NCBI GenBank assembly: GCA_022825895.1 | Contig: JAJDVX010000012.1 | Location: forward strand, 1 to 64,000 | Reading direction: 5' to 3' | Source: Chloroflexota bacterium | GTDB taxonomy: Bacteria > Chloroflexota > UBA11872 | DNA: 64,000 nucleotides | In this document: positions 37,356 to 46,571 of the stretch, piece after piece | How the letters are laid out: each line of letters starts with the position of its first letter | How positions within the stretch are numbered: position 1 is the first letter of the stretch | Made by a program: the position numbers and the translations under genes | Notes under the pieces: model-generated | What the model was told of the DNA's origin: nothing | What the model saw: the letters and a program-made list of their open reading frames with translations, nothing else | The model's database searches: none

Positions 37356-37852
37356 TCGACGGTCTGACGTGCGCGAGGCAAGCCGACTAAGGCCATGACT
37401 GACTCCTCGATTTGCCGCATCTCGCGCCGGCGCGCGTCGTCTTCGTGACCCAGGCCGGCCAGGTGTAGCAGCGCATGCGTCAGCAGGTACCCGAATTCGC
37501 GCTCGACGCTGTGTCCATAGGCGGCGGCCTGGGCCTGCACGCGCTCCAGCGAGATCGCCACATCGCCGGGACACTGTGGATCACCGCTTGGGAACGCCAG
37601 GACATCGGTGGGAGCGGACTTGCCGGCAAAGCTGCGGTTGAGGTTGGCCATGTCCGCATCGTCCGTCAGGCGAAGAGCAACATGCCCGGTCAGCCCTGCC
37701 TCGCGCTCAACGGCGTCGGTAATCGAAGCCAAGAGCGGCCCAAAGTTGGTGGGCAATGCCAATCCGTCGCCGGAATCGATTCGCAGACGTGGCTCCGCGC
37801 TCGCGGACGCGGAACGGCTAGCCCTGGCTGAGGAGTTCGCCAACGAGCGCAT
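37352..37852 (-). CDS. ybeY: Endoribonuclease YbeY (rRNA maturation factor)
   Basis: Zinc-dependent endonuclease of 16S rRNA 3'-end processing and ribosome quality control, 166 residues. The metal motif H-x3-H-x5-H is complete in HALLHLAGLGH (H126, H130, H136). LNRSFAGKSAPTDVLAFP is the other family block. The start at 37852 overlaps the end of yqeY by 35 bases and gives a Ser/Ala-rich N-terminus of about 20 residues that is not conserved in character; no better start codon exists closer to the domain. Confidence 0.93.
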   Translation of the reverse strand: MRSLANSSARASRSASASAEPRLRIDSGDGLALPTNFGPLLASITDAVEREAGLTGHVALRLTDDADMANLNRSFAGKSAPTDVLAFPSGDPQCPGDVAISLERVQAQAAAYGHSVEREFGYLLTHALLHLAGLGHEDDARRREMRQIEESVMALVGLPRARQTVE

Positions 37853-38273
37853 TCACCGCGCGGCCGTCAACCGTTCCCTGTTCGCGCAGTCGAGCCATCA
37901 GTGGCCGCATCACTTTGCCCATGTCCCGGCGGCTGGTGGCGCCAACTTCGTCAATGACCTCGCGAGCGATCGTCTCCATCATGGCGCCATCGATCTCGTC
38001 CGGCTGGTAGGCGCTGATGATGGCGCGCTCTGCTCGTTCGGTGTCGGCCTGCTCGGGTCGGTTGCCGTTGACATAAAGTTGGATGGCTTCGTCGCGGCGG
38101 CGGATGTCGCGCTGGATGACACGAACGACCAGGGCGTCGTCGGTGGATGCGCCGGATTCCTTGGCCTCGTACTTGATCTGGGAGATGAGGGTGCGCAGCA
38201 CACGGACACGATCGGCTTCACCGCCGCGCTGCGCCGCTCGCAAATCCCCGGTGAGGCGGTCGATTAGCGCCAT
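37818..38273 (-). CDS. yqeY: GatB/YqeY domain protein
   Basis: YqeY-type protein of 151 residues, a homologue of the tail domain of the GatB amidotransferase subunit that may bind tRNA. The conserved block LIDRLTGDLRAAQR...DRVRVLRTLISQIKYEAKE opens the chain and GKVMRPLMARL follows near the end. It lies 21 bases after rpsU and overlaps ybeY, a gene order (rpsU-yqeY-ybeY) seen widely. Its exact role is not known. Confidence 0.92.
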   Translation of the reverse strand: MALIDRLTGDLRAAQRGGEADRVRVLRTLISQIKYEAKESGASTDDALVVRVIQRDIRRRDEAIQLYVNGNRPEQADTERAERAIISAYQPDEIDGAMMETIAREVIDEVGATSRRDMGKVMRPLMARLREQGTVDGRAVNALVGELLSQG

Positions 38274-38294
38274 GCGGGGCTGTGACTGCGTTGG

Positions 38295-38510
38295 CTAGAG
38301 GGCGCGGGCCTCGGCTTCGGCCGCCTTCATGGCCGCCCGCCGGGCCTTGCGGCGCTTGGTGGCTTCCTTCTTCTTGCGCAGCACGCTGGGCTTGTCGTAC
38401 GCCTTGCGGCGCCGGGTCTCCGTGATAATGCCCTCTTGCTGCACCTTTTTATTGAAACGGCGTAGGGCCGCATCAAAACTCTCGTTCGCGCCGATCGTGA
38501 TATGAACCAA
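38295..38510 (-). CDS. rpsU: 30S ribosomal protein bS21
   Basis: Small ribosomal subunit protein near the mRNA exit, 71 residues. NESFDAALRRFNKKVQQEG is the diagnostic block, and the C-terminal half is basic (RKKKEATKRRKARRAA). I use the TTG at 38510 because most bS21 proteins have only a few residues before the first strand; another TTG at 38522 in the same frame would add four. A G-run lies just upstream. The leader before it carries a consensus promoter and an intrinsic terminator, so expression is probably controlled by attenuation. Confidence 0.93.
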   Translation of the reverse strand: MVHITIGANESFDAALRRFNKKVQQEGIITETRRRKAYDKPSVLRKKKEATKRRKARRAAMKAAEAEARAL

Positions 38511-38536
38511 TGAACCCCCCAATTCGGACGGGCAAC

Positions 38537-38559
38537 AAAAAACCCGCCGTGCGGGCGGG
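38537..38559 (-). terminator. Intrinsic terminator in the rpsU leader (attenuator candidate)
   Basis: On the minus strand CCCGCC (38554-38559), a 5-base loop and GGCGGG (38543-38548) are followed by six T (38542-38537). It sits between the rpsU promoter and the rpsU start, 26 bases before the TTG. Other CCCGCC-type copies and a complementary GGCGGG stretch lie further up in the leader, which would allow an alternative fold. On the plus strand there is no U-tract. Confidence 0.75.
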
Positions 38560-38641
38560 TGCTGGCGGGTTGGTCAACCGGGCCGCGCGATTTCGGTCAG
38601 GCGCCTCCTGATGATGACCCGCCACCCCACGAGTTGCCGAG

Positions 38642-38671
38642 ATTATATGCGGCGCCGAAATACTAGGTCAA
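38642..38671 (-). promoter_or_regulatory. Consensus promoter of rpsU-yqeY-ybeY-ispE
   Basis: On the minus strand TTGACC (38666-38671) and TATAAT (38642-38647) are 18 bases apart, the strongest sigma-70 promoter I see in the window. Transcription would start near 38635, giving a leader of about 125 bases before rpsU, long enough to hold the attenuator. Confidence 0.75.
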
Positions 38672-38701
38672 CAGAGGCCGGTTTCACAGGAGGCGTCCGC
38701 C

Positions 38702-39715
38702 GTGGCTGATCTGAACTGGCTGGCGCTGGCGATCGGCGCGCCGCTGGCGCTGGTCTTCACGCTGGGCGTTCGGACGCTCGCCGCCCGGCAGGGCTGGATG
38801 GACAGACCGGGAGCCGCGCGGATTCACGCCGTGCCGGTCCCCAGGTTGGGCGGGGTGGCCATGTACGCGGCATTCGTGATCACGGTGCTGGTGGTGGCCT
38901 GGCCGTTGGATGGGCCGACCCTGGGGCTGCTGCTCGGGGCGACGCTGCTGGTGGTCTTCATCGTCGTGGACGACCTTCGCGGGATGCGTCCGCGCGACAA
39001 GTTTCTGGCCCAACTGGCCGCGGCGGCCGTGCCGCTGGTGTTCGGCGTCCGTATCGATGCGGTCAGCAATCCCTTCGAGGCGGGCGTCGTGCTGCTGCAT
39101 ATCGCGATCGTGATCCCGTTCACCCTGTTCTGGATCACGGGAATGATGAACGCCATCAACTTCGTGGATGGACTGGACGGGCTGGCCGGCGGAGTCGTGA
39201 CGATCGCGGCCATCGTGCTGATCGCCCTGTCGCTGCGGCTGGGCCTGCCGGAAACCGCGACGCTGGCCCTGGTCCTGGTGGCCGTCGTCCTCGGATTCCT
39301 GCCGTTCAACGCCTACCGGTCGAGCATCATCATGGGCGACGCCGGCTCGCACTTCCTGGGCTTTGCGCTGGCGGTGATCGCGATCATGGGTCCCGCCAAG
39401 CTGGCCACCGCGATCCTCGTGCTGGGCGTTCCGATTCTCGATATCGCTTGGTCGATCGGGCGCCGGCTGGCCAGCGGACGCCGCTTTGCCGAACGGGATG
39501 CCGAGCACCTGCACCACCGGCTCTGGGAGGCCGGCGTCCCCCAGCCGGCCATCGCGCTCATGTATTACGCCCTGGCAGGAGTGCTGGGCGTTATCGCGCT
39601 CCTGGTGGAGCGACTGGACAAGATTTTCGCCTTTGCCGGCCTTGCGGCCTTCCTCGGGGTGCTGCTGGCGGTGCTGAGCCGGGCGCCGCGGCGTCGCGGC
39701 ATCCCCCGCCGCTAG
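38702..39715 (+). CDS. GlcNAc-1-phosphate transferase (WecA/TagO/MraY-like)
   Basis: Polytopic membrane enzyme of 337 residues that moves a sugar phosphate from a nucleotide sugar to undecaprenyl phosphate, the first step of many cell-wall polymers. Cytoplasmic Asp-rich motifs are seen as VVDDLRGM, NAINFVDGLDGLAGG and IIMGDAGSHFLGF, with HLHHRLW in the last cytoplasmic loop, which is typical of the GlcNAc branch rather than MraY. Start: GTG with AGGAGG about nine bases upstream. It is divergent from rpsU and shares the intergenic region. Confidence 0.9.
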   Translation: MADLNWLALAIGAPLALVFTLGVRTLAARQGWMDRPGAARIHAVPVPRLGGVAMYAAFVITVLVVAWPLDGPTLGLLLGATLLVVFIVVDDLRGMRPRDKFLAQLAAAAVPLVFGVRIDAVSNPFEAGVVLLHIAIVIPFTLFWITGMMNAINFVDGLDGLAGGVVTIAAIVLIALSLRLGLPETATLALVLVAVVLGFLPFNAYRSSIIMGDAGSHFLGFALAVIAIMGPAKLATAILVLGVPILDIAWSIGRRLASGRRFAERDAEHLHHRLWEAGVPQPAIALMYYALAGVLGVIALLVERLDKIFAFAGLAAFLGVLLAVLSRAPRRRGIPRR

Positions 39716-39753
39716 CCCTCTCGAAACCCGTAGGGAAGTGGCGTGGCTGAACC

Positions 39754-39759
39754 TATACT
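39754..39759 (+). promoter_or_regulatory. -10 element before rpmE
   Basis: TATACT lies about 30 bases before the rpmE start. No good -35 is found at the right distance, so the promoter call is weak. The gap between the transferase and rpmE is 73 bases. Confidence 0.3.
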
Positions 39760-39788
39760 AGAGCCGTGACCGACGGAGGCTCCGAACG

Positions 39789-39995
39789 TTGAACCCTGAA
39801 ATCCATCCCGCCTACATGGACTGCCGCGTGACTTGCTCCTGCGGCAACATGTTCGAAACGCGCGCAACGACATCCTCGATCCACGTGGACGTATGCTCCA
39901 GTTGCCACCCGTTCTATACGGGTCAGCAACGGCTGGTTGACTCGACCGGCCAGGTGGAGCGGTTCGAGCGGCGCCGCCGCAGATCCCGCGGCTAG
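39789..39995 (+). CDS. rpmE: 50S ribosomal protein bL31
   Basis: Large-subunit protein of 68 residues. IHPAYMDCRVTCSCGNMFETRATTSSIHVDVCSSCHPFYTGQQRLVDSTGQVERF follows the family line, including the zinc-binding cysteines (CSC and CSSC), so it is the zinc-containing form. Start: TTG 39789, with GGAGG upstream. It heads the rpmE-DUF1385-prfA-prmC group. Confidence 0.95.
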   Translation: MNPEIHPAYMDCRVTCSCGNMFETRATTSSIHVDVCSSCHPFYTGQQRLVDSTGQVERFERRRRRSRG

Positions 39996-40034
39996 ATCGT
40001 CCCCAGGGCGGCTGAGCACCGCCGTGTTTCCCGG

Positions 40035-41015
40035 ATGAGCACCCCGGTCCCGAGTTCGGCGTCACCTGACGACAGCAACGAACTGCGTATCAACTACGGC
40101 GGCCAGGCCGTGCTGGAAGGTGTGATGATGCGCGGTCGCCGGTCGGCTGCCACGGCGGTGCGGCATCCGGCCGGGCACATCGTGCTCAAGGCCGAGGAGC
40201 TTGATCCCAACCGGCTCTCGCAGCGGCTCCGCCGCGTACCGTTCGTTCGCGGGATGGTGGCGCTGTGGGAAATGCTGGCCATTGGCCTCCGGGCGCTCAA
40301 TTTCTCGGCCAACGTGCAACTGGCCGAGGAGGAAGACCAGGACGACGGCCCGGGCGGCGCCGCCGGCGGGATGATGACCGGCAGCCTGGTGATCGGCCTG
40401 GTGGTCGGCGTCGCGCTCTTCTTCGTGCTCCCGCTGGTATTGACGTCATTCACGGACGGCCTGGTGGAGTCCGATTTCCTCAGCAACGTCATCGAGGGCG
40501 GCGTGCGGATGGCGGTGTTCGTGACCTACATCGCGCTGATCGGCCTGATGCCCGATATCCGGCGGGTGTGGATGTATCACGGCGCCGAGCACAAGACCAT
40601 CAACACGCTGGAAGCCGGAGAGCAACTGTCCGTGGCCAACGTGCGGCGTTTCGGCCTGGCGCACCCGCGCTGCGGCACGTCATTTATCGTCACGCTGGTG
40701 GCGATCTCGATCATCGTGTTCGCGCTGCTGGGACGGCCGCCGATGGCGATTCGCGTCGTGTCCCGCATCGTGCTGCTGCCGCTGATCGCTGGCGTCGGCT
40801 ACGAGTACATCATGCTGACGGCCCGCTACCAGGGTGTCGCCATTGCGCGTTGGGCCTCCAAGCCCGGCATGTGGTTCCAGAAGATGACGACGCGCGAGCC
40901 TGACGACGATCAGCTTGAAGTCGCGATTACCGCCATGGATCACGTGCTGGCGCGCGAGGACTCGTTGGCCGAGTTGCGGCCGGCCGCCGTGAACGCGGTC
41001 GTGGTCGATGATTGA
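40035..41015 (+). CDS. DUF1385 family membrane protein
   Basis: A 326-residue protein of a conserved family with no known function, usually next to prfA as here. [13 protein letters not shown] near residue 22 and [18 protein letters not shown] in the middle are the diagnostic motifs; the second looks like a metal site (His, Glu, His). Four or five hydrophobic segments are present (about 112-135, 150-170, 215-235, 245-265). The stop overlaps the prfA start by several bases, so the two are co-translated. Confidence 0.9.
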   Translation: MSTPVPSSASPDDSNELRINYGGQAVLEGVMMRGRRSAATAVRHPAGHIVLKAEELDPNRLSQRLRRVPFVRGMVALWEMLAIGLRALNFSANVQLAEEEDQDDGPGGAAGGMMTGSLVIGLVVGVALFFVLPLVLTSFTDGLVESDFLSNVIEGGVRMAVFVTYIALIGLMPDIRRVWMYHGAEHKTINTLEAGEQLSVANVRRFGLAHPRCGTSFIVTLVAISIIVFALLGRPPMAIRVVSRIVLLPLIAGVGYEYIMLTARYQGVAIARWASKPGMWFQKMTTREPDDDQLEVAITAMDHVLAREDSLAELRPAAVNAVVVDD

Positions 41016-42087
41016 CCGGCTGGCCGAGGCGCGGCATCGCTACGACGAGCTGACCGCGGAACTTGCCTCCGCCGGCGGAGCGCTTGACCCGCGGCGCCTG
41101 GCGAGCGTGGGACGGGAAATGTCTCAACTGGAGACGGCGGCGCGGCTGCATGACGAGTTGACTGAAGCCCACGAGCGAGTGAGCGAGGCACGCGAGTTGC
41201 TTGGATCATCGGATCCCGAACTGGCGGAGCTGGCTCGGGACGAACTGGACGAGGCGCGCACAGAGATTGCGGATATCCAGGCGCGGGCCGTTGATGTGCT
41301 GGTCAGCGACAACCCGGATGATGCGCGCAACGCCATCGTGGAGGTCCGCGCCGGAACAGGGGGCGAAGAGGCGGCGCTGTTCGCGGGCGACCTGCTGCGA
41401 ATGTACTCGCGCTACGCCGAGCAACGGCGGCTCAAAGTGGAGCCGTTGACCGTGAACGGCACCGACCGCGGCGGCATCAAGGAGGGCATCCTGCGCGTGG
41501 TCGGCGCCCAGGCCTTCGGCGCGTTTCGCTTCGAGAGCGGCGTGCACCGCGTGCAACGCGTGCCGGTCACGGAGGCCGGCGGCCGAATCCATACCTCGGC
41601 GGCCAGCGTGGCGGTGCTGCCGGAAGCCGAAGAAATCGACGTCGAGATCCCCGAGTCCGACGTCCGGGTGGACGTCTTTCGCTCGAGCGGCCACGGCGGC
41701 CAGAGCGTCAATACCACGGACTCCGCCGTGCGGGTCACCCATTTGCCGACCAACACCGTGGTGAGCATCCAGGACGAAAAGTCGCAGCTGCAGAACCGCG
41801 TAAAGGCCATGCAGGTGTTGCGGGCGCGCCTGCTGGAACAGGAACGCGAACGCCAGGCGGCGGAGCGCGGGCAGGCACGACGCGACCAGATCGGCAGCGG
41901 CGACCGCAGCGAGAAGATTCGTACCTATAACTTCCCGCAGGATCGGATCACGGATCACCGCGTGGGTCTGACCGTCCACAACTTGCCGTCGATCCTGGAC
42001 GGAAACCTCGACCGGCTGGTCGACCCGCTGCGGCAGGCTGAGCGGGACCGCGAACTGGCGGGGCTTGCCGACGGCGGCGCTGGCTAA
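41008..42087 (+). CDS. prfA: Peptide chain release factor 1
   Basis: Class I release factor for UAA and UAG, 359 residues. The codon-reading motif PVT is in [13 protein letters not shown] (the RF1 form, PxT) and the catalytic GGQ is in [10 protein letters not shown] (about residues 229-231). [11 protein letters not shown] follows. The Gln of GGQ is the target of the methylase encoded next. The start lies inside the end of the DUF1385 gene. Confidence 0.96.
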   Translation: MIDRLAEARHRYDELTAELASAGGALDPRRLASVGREMSQLETAARLHDELTEAHERVSEARELLGSSDPELAELARDELDEARTEIADIQARAVDVLVSDNPDDARNAIVEVRAGTGGEEAALFAGDLLRMYSRYAEQRRLKVEPLTVNGTDRGGIKEGILRVVGAQAFGAFRFESGVHRVQRVPVTEAGGRIHTSAASVAVLPEAEEIDVEIPESDVRVDVFRSSGHGGQSVNTTDSAVRVTHLPTNTVVSIQDEKSQLQNRVKAMQVLRARLLEQERERQAAERGQARRDQIGSGDRSEKIRTYNFPQDRITDHRVGLTVHNLPSILDGNLDRLVDPLRQAERDRELAGLADGGAG

Positions 42088-42925
42088 CTCGCTCGCGGAC
42101 GTGCGCCGCGCGGTCATCGCGCGGCTTCGCATGGCAGGCGTCGATTCGCCGGCGCTGGACGCCAACGTTCTGATCGGGCATGTGCTTGGGATTACTCCCG
42201 AACAGGTTGTGCTGCGATCGGACGCTGAGCTCGATCATGAGGATCTGCGAGCGATCGACGTCGCGGCGCAACGACGTGAGCGGCGTGAGCCGGTGGCCTA
42301 CATCACCGGAACCAAGGCCTTCCGGCGGCTGGAAATCTCAGTGAATCGGGATGTCCTGATCCCCCGGCCGGAGACCGAGTTGCTGGTCGAGGTTGGCCTG
42401 GACCTCTGGGACGCAAGCCCTGGCTCCAGGGCGGTTGATGTCGGGACCGGCAGCGGGGCGATTGCCCTGGCCCTGGCCGACGAGAGGCCCGGACGGTGGG
42501 TGGTCGGTACCGATTGTTCGCCGGCTGCCCTGCAGGTGGCCGCAGGCAATGCGCAACGCTTGCAACTGGCGGATCGGGTAAACCTCTGCCTGGCCGATGG
42601 CGCGTCAGGTCTGAACCTGCGGGGGGTGGTGGTGTTGGCCAATCTGCCGTACATCCCAGCGCCGGCGCTGGGCACGCTGCAACCGGAAGTCTCGCAGTGG
42701 GAACCCAGCGTGGCCGTGGTTGCAGGCTCGGATGGTCTGGCAGTAATCCGAAAGGTCATTGCTCAGGTTGGTCGCGGCCAGGCAAGGGCGGTCGCCTTCG
42801 AGATTGGATTGGGTCAGGCCGAGCCGGTTGCGGCGTTGCTGCGACAGGCCGGATTTCCGCGCACCGCGGTCCACGCCGACCTTGCGGACCAGCCGCGCGT
42901 CGTGACTGGCACGCGCGTAAGCTGA
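42065..42925 (+). CDS. prmC: Peptide chain release factor N5-glutamine methyltransferase
   Basis: Methylates the Gln of the GGQ motif in release factors, 286 residues. An N-terminal helical domain comes first, then [12 protein letters not shown] and [14 protein letters not shown] (SAM motif I). The catalytic motif, usually NPPY, is NLPY here (193-196, codons from 42641). The start is TTG 42065, inside the last 23 bases of prfA; a GTG further on (V13) is possible. Position after prfA is typical. Confidence 0.93.
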   Translation: MPTAALANSLADVRRAVIARLRMAGVDSPALDANVLIGHVLGITPEQVVLRSDAELDHEDLRAIDVAAQRRERREPVAYITGTKAFRRLEISVNRDVLIPRPETELLVEVGLDLWDASPGSRAVDVGTGSGAIALALADERPGRWVVGTDCSPAALQVAAGNAQRLQLADRVNLCLADGASGLNLRGVVVLANLPYIPAPALGTLQPEVSQWEPSVAVVAGSDGLAVIRKVIAQVGRGQARAVAFEIGLGQAEPVAALLRQAGFPRTAVHADLADQPRVVTGTRVS

Positions 42926-42973
42926 GCAACGGCGGCGGTTTGCGATCCGGCGCCTGGGAGGAGTCCGCGACGC

Positions 42974-43618
42974 GTGTCACCTGCGACTGAATCGCCGCGC
43001 GCCGGCCTTCTGTTTCTCGTGACTGCGCCTTCAGGCGCCGGCAAGGACTCCGTGATCGGCGTATTACGCGAACGCGGCGTGGACCTGGCCTTCGCCGTCA
43101 CGGCCCTGACGCGCGCGCCGCGCGAGGGTGAGCGCGACGGCATCGAACACTTCTTTCTGACCGAGGCGGAATTCGGGAGTCGCCTGGTCAACGGCTGGTT
43201 CCTGGAGACGGCCACCGTCTATGGCCGAAGCTACGGCACACCGATTCACCAGGTGCGCGAGCCGCTGCTTGCCGGTCGGGACGTGATGCTGCGCCTGGAC
43301 GTGCAGGGCGCGCGCGAACTGAAGCGGCGCTATCCGGGCGCCATCGCCATTTTCGTGGAGCCTCCGTCCCCGGAAGAGGCCGAGCGGCGCATGCGCTCCC
43401 GCGCTACCGAGTCCTCGCACGAAATCGAGCGCCGCATCGCCGCCATGCGCGACTACGAACTCTCGTTTGCGAGGGAGGCCGACTACCGCGTCGTCAACGC
43501 GACCGGCGACCTGGAGCGGGTGGCCGACCGCGTGTGGGGAATCGTGACTTCTGTCCCCCGCACCCCCGAGCGAACGGCGGTGGCGGCCGAGCTGAGCCCG
43601 GTTCCACTCCAGGACTAG
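42974..43618 (+). CDS. gmk: Guanylate kinase
   Basis: Phosphorylates GMP to GDP, 214 residues. The P-loop is APSGAGKD (about residues 18-25; the usual last residue is S or T, so this is a small variant). TRAPREGERDGIEHFF, DVQGARELKRRYPGAIAIF and the lid RMRSRATESSHEIERRI are family blocks. GTG start, with GGAGG upstream. It lies 48 bases after prmC and 3 bases before priA. Confidence 0.94.
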   Translation: MSPATESPRAGLLFLVTAPSGAGKDSVIGVLRERGVDLAFAVTALTRAPREGERDGIEHFFLTEAEFGSRLVNGWFLETATVYGRSYGTPIHQVREPLLAGRDVMLRLDVQGARELKRRYPGAIAIFVEPPSPEEAERRMRSRATESSHEIERRIAAMRDYELSFAREADYRVVNATGDLERVADRVWGIVTSVPRTPERTAVAAELSPVPLQD

Positions 43619-43621
43619 CGA

Positions 43622-46060
43622 GTGAACGCGACGTCGCCCGCCTACGCCGAAGTGATCGTGGCGGCCGGCGACGTGCGCGGGGACCAGACGTTTCACTACA
43701 GCGTGCCGGACGACCTGCGGGGGAATGTGCGCCCCGGCCAGTTGGTGATGGCGCCGTTCGGCTCGCGGCAACTCCCGGGGATAGTCACGGCGCTGGACGC
43801 AACCTCTCCGGTCGAAGAGACGCGCGACCTGCTGCAACTGGTCTGGGAACCGCCGTTGATCGGCTCCCGGCAACTGGTATTGGCGCGCTGGGTGGCCGCG
43901 CGCTACGGGGCGCCGCTGCGGGCGTCGCTTGATCTCGTCGGACCGCCGCGTCTCGCCAACCACCTCCATGCCACCTTTACGGCGGTTAGCCCCAGCGAGC
44001 CGCCGCCGAACCTTGTGCCGAGCGAACGGCGGGTGTTTGACTTCGTGCACGAGCGTGGTCCCCTGTCCCAGGCCGCCCTGCGCAGCCAGCTCGGTAAGAC
44101 CGCGGCCACGCGCGGCGTGGCTCGCCTGGTGCGCCTGGGACTGGTGGAGCGCCACGTCAGCCTGCGCCTGCCCGAGCCGGCGGCCGAGCGCTTTGCCGTT
44201 GCTTTGCCCCCGCCGAACGGTGAATTGCCGTCCGACTTACTCAAGCGCGCCCCCAGGCAGCGAGCACTCTGGGAGCACCTCAGCCGCGCCGATGAGCCCG
44301 TACCGGTGGCCCGGGCATTGCGCGAAGTCTCGGCTTCCGGACCATCGCTGCAGGGTCTGGTCGCGCGCGGCCTGGCGCGGATCGAGAAACGCTGGTCGGC
44401 CACCTACCTCGTCGACGGGTCGGACGCTGGACATTCTGACGACGCGACGCCTGACCCGACGGTGTGGGCAAAGGCAGAGCCGCTGCTGAAACCCGAGTCC
44501 AGCGGAACGCTGGTGGTCCAGGGCGCGGAGACCGATCGCTGGATGCTCTACGCCACCGCCATTGGTCGCGTGGCCGCGCGGGAGCGCCAGGCCCTTGTCG
44601 TGGCGCCCGACGCGACCACCGCCGCCGAACTGGCCGAATGGCTGGCCGCGCGGGTTAGCGGAACCGTGGCCGACTCAACCCGCGCCCGTACGCCGGCTCA
44701 GCGCGTCTCGCTGTGGCGCTCGCTACGGGCCGGTGAGATCGACCTGCTGGTCGGCACACGCGACGCCACCTTCGCGCCTCTCACTCGGCTGGGCCTGGTG
44801 ATCGTGGACCGCGACGAGGACGCAGGCCACAAGAACCGCGTCGCGCCGAGATACCACGTCCCCGTCTGCGCCGCGAAGCTTGCGGATCTCTTCCGCTGTC
44901 CGCTGCTACTCGGCACCGAGACTCCGCGCGTGTCGACCTTTCACGCCGTGGAATCCGGCCAGGCGCACCTCGTCGCCGCCGGGTCGCCGATGCCACTGAC
45001 GCGACTGCAGGACGACCCGGAGCGCCGCTCCGGAATGCGGCGGTCATCGCGCGACGCGGAAATCGTGGACACGCGCCGGGCGCCGACCGTGGGCCGCTAC
45101 GACGCGATTTCACGCCCGCTGTACGAGGCTCTGCGCGAAACCCTGGCCGAGCAGGGCCGCGCCGTCCTCTACGTCAATCGCCGCGGCATGGCCGCGCTGA
45201 CGATCTGTCGAACCTGCGCCCACGTCTTTGAGTGCCCGCGTTGCAGCACAGGGCTGGTCCAGCATCGCCAGACGCGCCAGATCGTCTGTCACATCTGCAA
45301 CTGGCGGGGCCCGGTGCCGCGCTGGTGCCCGGTCTGCGAGGGCGACCGCCTGCGCCTCTGGGGCTACGGCAGCGAAGCCGTGGCCGAGGCAGTCACTCAT
45401 CTGTTGCCGAGGGCCCTGGTAGCCCGGATCGACAGCGACCGGCCCGCCCACGAAATGGATGCTGACCTCACGGCCTTTGAACGTGGCACCGTGCACATCC
45501 TGGTGGGCACCCAGCGCCTGCTGGGCTACGGCAAGCGCCTGCGGGCCGACCTGCTGGGCATCGTGCAGGCCGACATCGGGCTACAGTTTCCCGACTTCCT
45601 GGCGCCTGAACGGGTGTTTCTGACGTTGTCGCGTCTACGCCATCTCGCGACCGGCGGCGATGCCGTTACACGTACCGTCGTCCAAACGATCATGCCCCAC
45701 CACCACGCCATCCAGGCCCTGCAAACGGGCAGCTACCTCCGCTTCTTTCGAACCGAGATGGAGCAACGACGCGGTGAAGGCCTGCCACCGCTGCGCCCGC
45801 TGATCAAGGCATCCTTCGGCCACGCCAGCGAGACCCGCGCCGAAGAAGAAGCACGACGCGCGCGGCGCGAACTGAACACGGTCCTCGCCGCCGGCTCGCC
45901 GCTCGACATCGATGTGCTCGGACCAGCGCCGGCGTTCATCTACCGGCAGCGCGGGCAGTACCAGTGGCAGCTGCTCTTGCAGGGCGCCGACGCCGAGAAA
46001 GCGCTCCCGCTCTTTCACGGCGGCTGGACGCTGGACGCCGACCCGCTGGACTTGACATAA
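43622..46060 (+). CDS. priA: PriA-like primosomal protein N', ATPase motifs degenerate
   Basis: Homologue of the replication-restart protein PriA, 812 residues. The N-terminal DNA-binding domain (TFHYSVPDDLRGNVRPGQLVMAPFG) and the eight-cysteine zinc region (CRTCAHVFECPRC, CHIC, CPVC) are intact. The helicase core is not: where Walker A (GxTGSGKT) should be there is VQGAETDRWML, DEEH is VDRDEDA, SATPS is TETPR, and the motif VI region reads SRLRHLA in place of QVAGRAGRG. The same kind of loss is known in actinobacterial PriA. It probably acts as a DNA-binding scaffold rather than a helicase. The start is GTG. Confidence 0.88.
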   Translation: MNATSPAYAEVIVAAGDVRGDQTFHYSVPDDLRGNVRPGQLVMAPFGSRQLPGIVTALDATSPVEETRDLLQLVWEPPLIGSRQLVLARWVAARYGAPLRASLDLVGPPRLANHLHATFTAVSPSEPPPNLVPSERRVFDFVHERGPLSQAALRSQLGKTAATRGVARLVRLGLVERHVSLRLPEPAAERFAVALPPPNGELPSDLLKRAPRQRALWEHLSRADEPVPVARALREVSASGPSLQGLVARGLARIEKRWSATYLVDGSDAGHSDDATPDPTVWAKAEPLLKPESSGTLVVQGAETDRWMLYATAIGRVAARERQALVVAPDATTAAELAEWLAARVSGTVADSTRARTPAQRVSLWRSLRAGEIDLLVGTRDATFAPLTRLGLVIVDRDEDAGHKNRVAPRYHVPVCAAKLADLFRCPLLLGTETPRVSTFHAVESGQAHLVAAGSPMPLTRLQDDPERRSGMRRSSRDAEIVDTRRAPTVGRYDAISRPLYEALRETLAEQGRAVLYVNRRGMAALTICRTCAHVFECPRCSTGLVQHRQTRQIVCHICNWRGPVPRWCPVCEGDRLRLWGYGSEAVAEAVTHLLPRALVARIDSDRPAHEMDADLTAFERGTVHILVGTQRLLGYGKRLRADLLGIVQADIGLQFPDFLAPERVFLTLSRLRHLATGGDAVTRTVVQTIMPHHHAIQALQTGSYLRFFRTEMEQRRGEGLPPLRPLIKASFGHASETRAEEEARRARRELNTVLAAGSPLDIDVLGPAPAFIYRQRGQYQWQLLLQGADAEKALPLFHGGWTLDADPLDLT

Positions 46061-46065
46061 AACAC

Positions 46066-46566
46066 ATGGCCGTTCTCACTGTCCTCCCCGTCGACCACCC
46101 CATGCTGCGCCGCAAGGCCAGCCGGGTACGGGGCGTGTCGGCTGGCCTGCGAACGTTTGTGGACGACATGTTCGACACCATGTTGGCCAATCGCGGTGCC
46201 GGCCTCGCGGCGCCCCAACTGGGGCGACCCTGGCGCGTGATCGTGGCGGACACCGGCGACGAGCGTTTCGCGCTGATCAATCCGGAGGTCGTGCGCGCCA
46301 GCGGCGCCGCCATTGCCGAAGAAGGCTGCCTCAGCCTGCCCAACTGGTACGGCCCCGTGGAACGCGCCACCGACATTACTGTCAAGGGACTGGGATTGCA
46401 TGGCAAGCCAGTACGCCGCCGCCTGCACGACCTGGCGGCCCGGGTCGTCCTCCACGAGATTGATCACCTGGACGGCGTGATCTTCACCGACCGGCTGATC
46501 GACCCCGAGAAACTGCGCTTCGTCGATCCCCGCTCGCCCGAAGCGCAAGAGCTGCAGGCGTCCTAG
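46066..46566 (+). CDS. def: Peptide deformylase
   Basis: Removes the formyl group from nascent proteins, 166 residues. All three family motifs are present: GAGLAAPQLG (44-53), EEGCLSLP (85-92, metal ligand C88) and VLHEIDHLDG (128-137, ligands H130 and H134, catalytic E131). It is followed five bases later by fmt, the enzyme that adds the formyl group, the common def-fmt pair. Confidence 0.96.
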   Translation: MAVLTVLPVDHPMLRRKASRVRGVSAGLRTFVDDMFDTMLANRGAGLAAPQLGRPWRVIVADTGDERFALINPEVVRASGAAIAEEGCLSLPNWYGPVERATDITVKGLGLHGKPVRRRLHDLAARVVLHEIDHLDGVIFTDRLIDPEKLRFVDPRSPEAQELQAS

Positions 46567-46571
46567 CGGCC

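Noticed and set aside
38537..38559. The leader hairpin as a terminator for plus-strand transcription
   Set aside because: On the plus strand the hairpin is preceded by A's and not followed by U's; it works only for minus-strand RNA.
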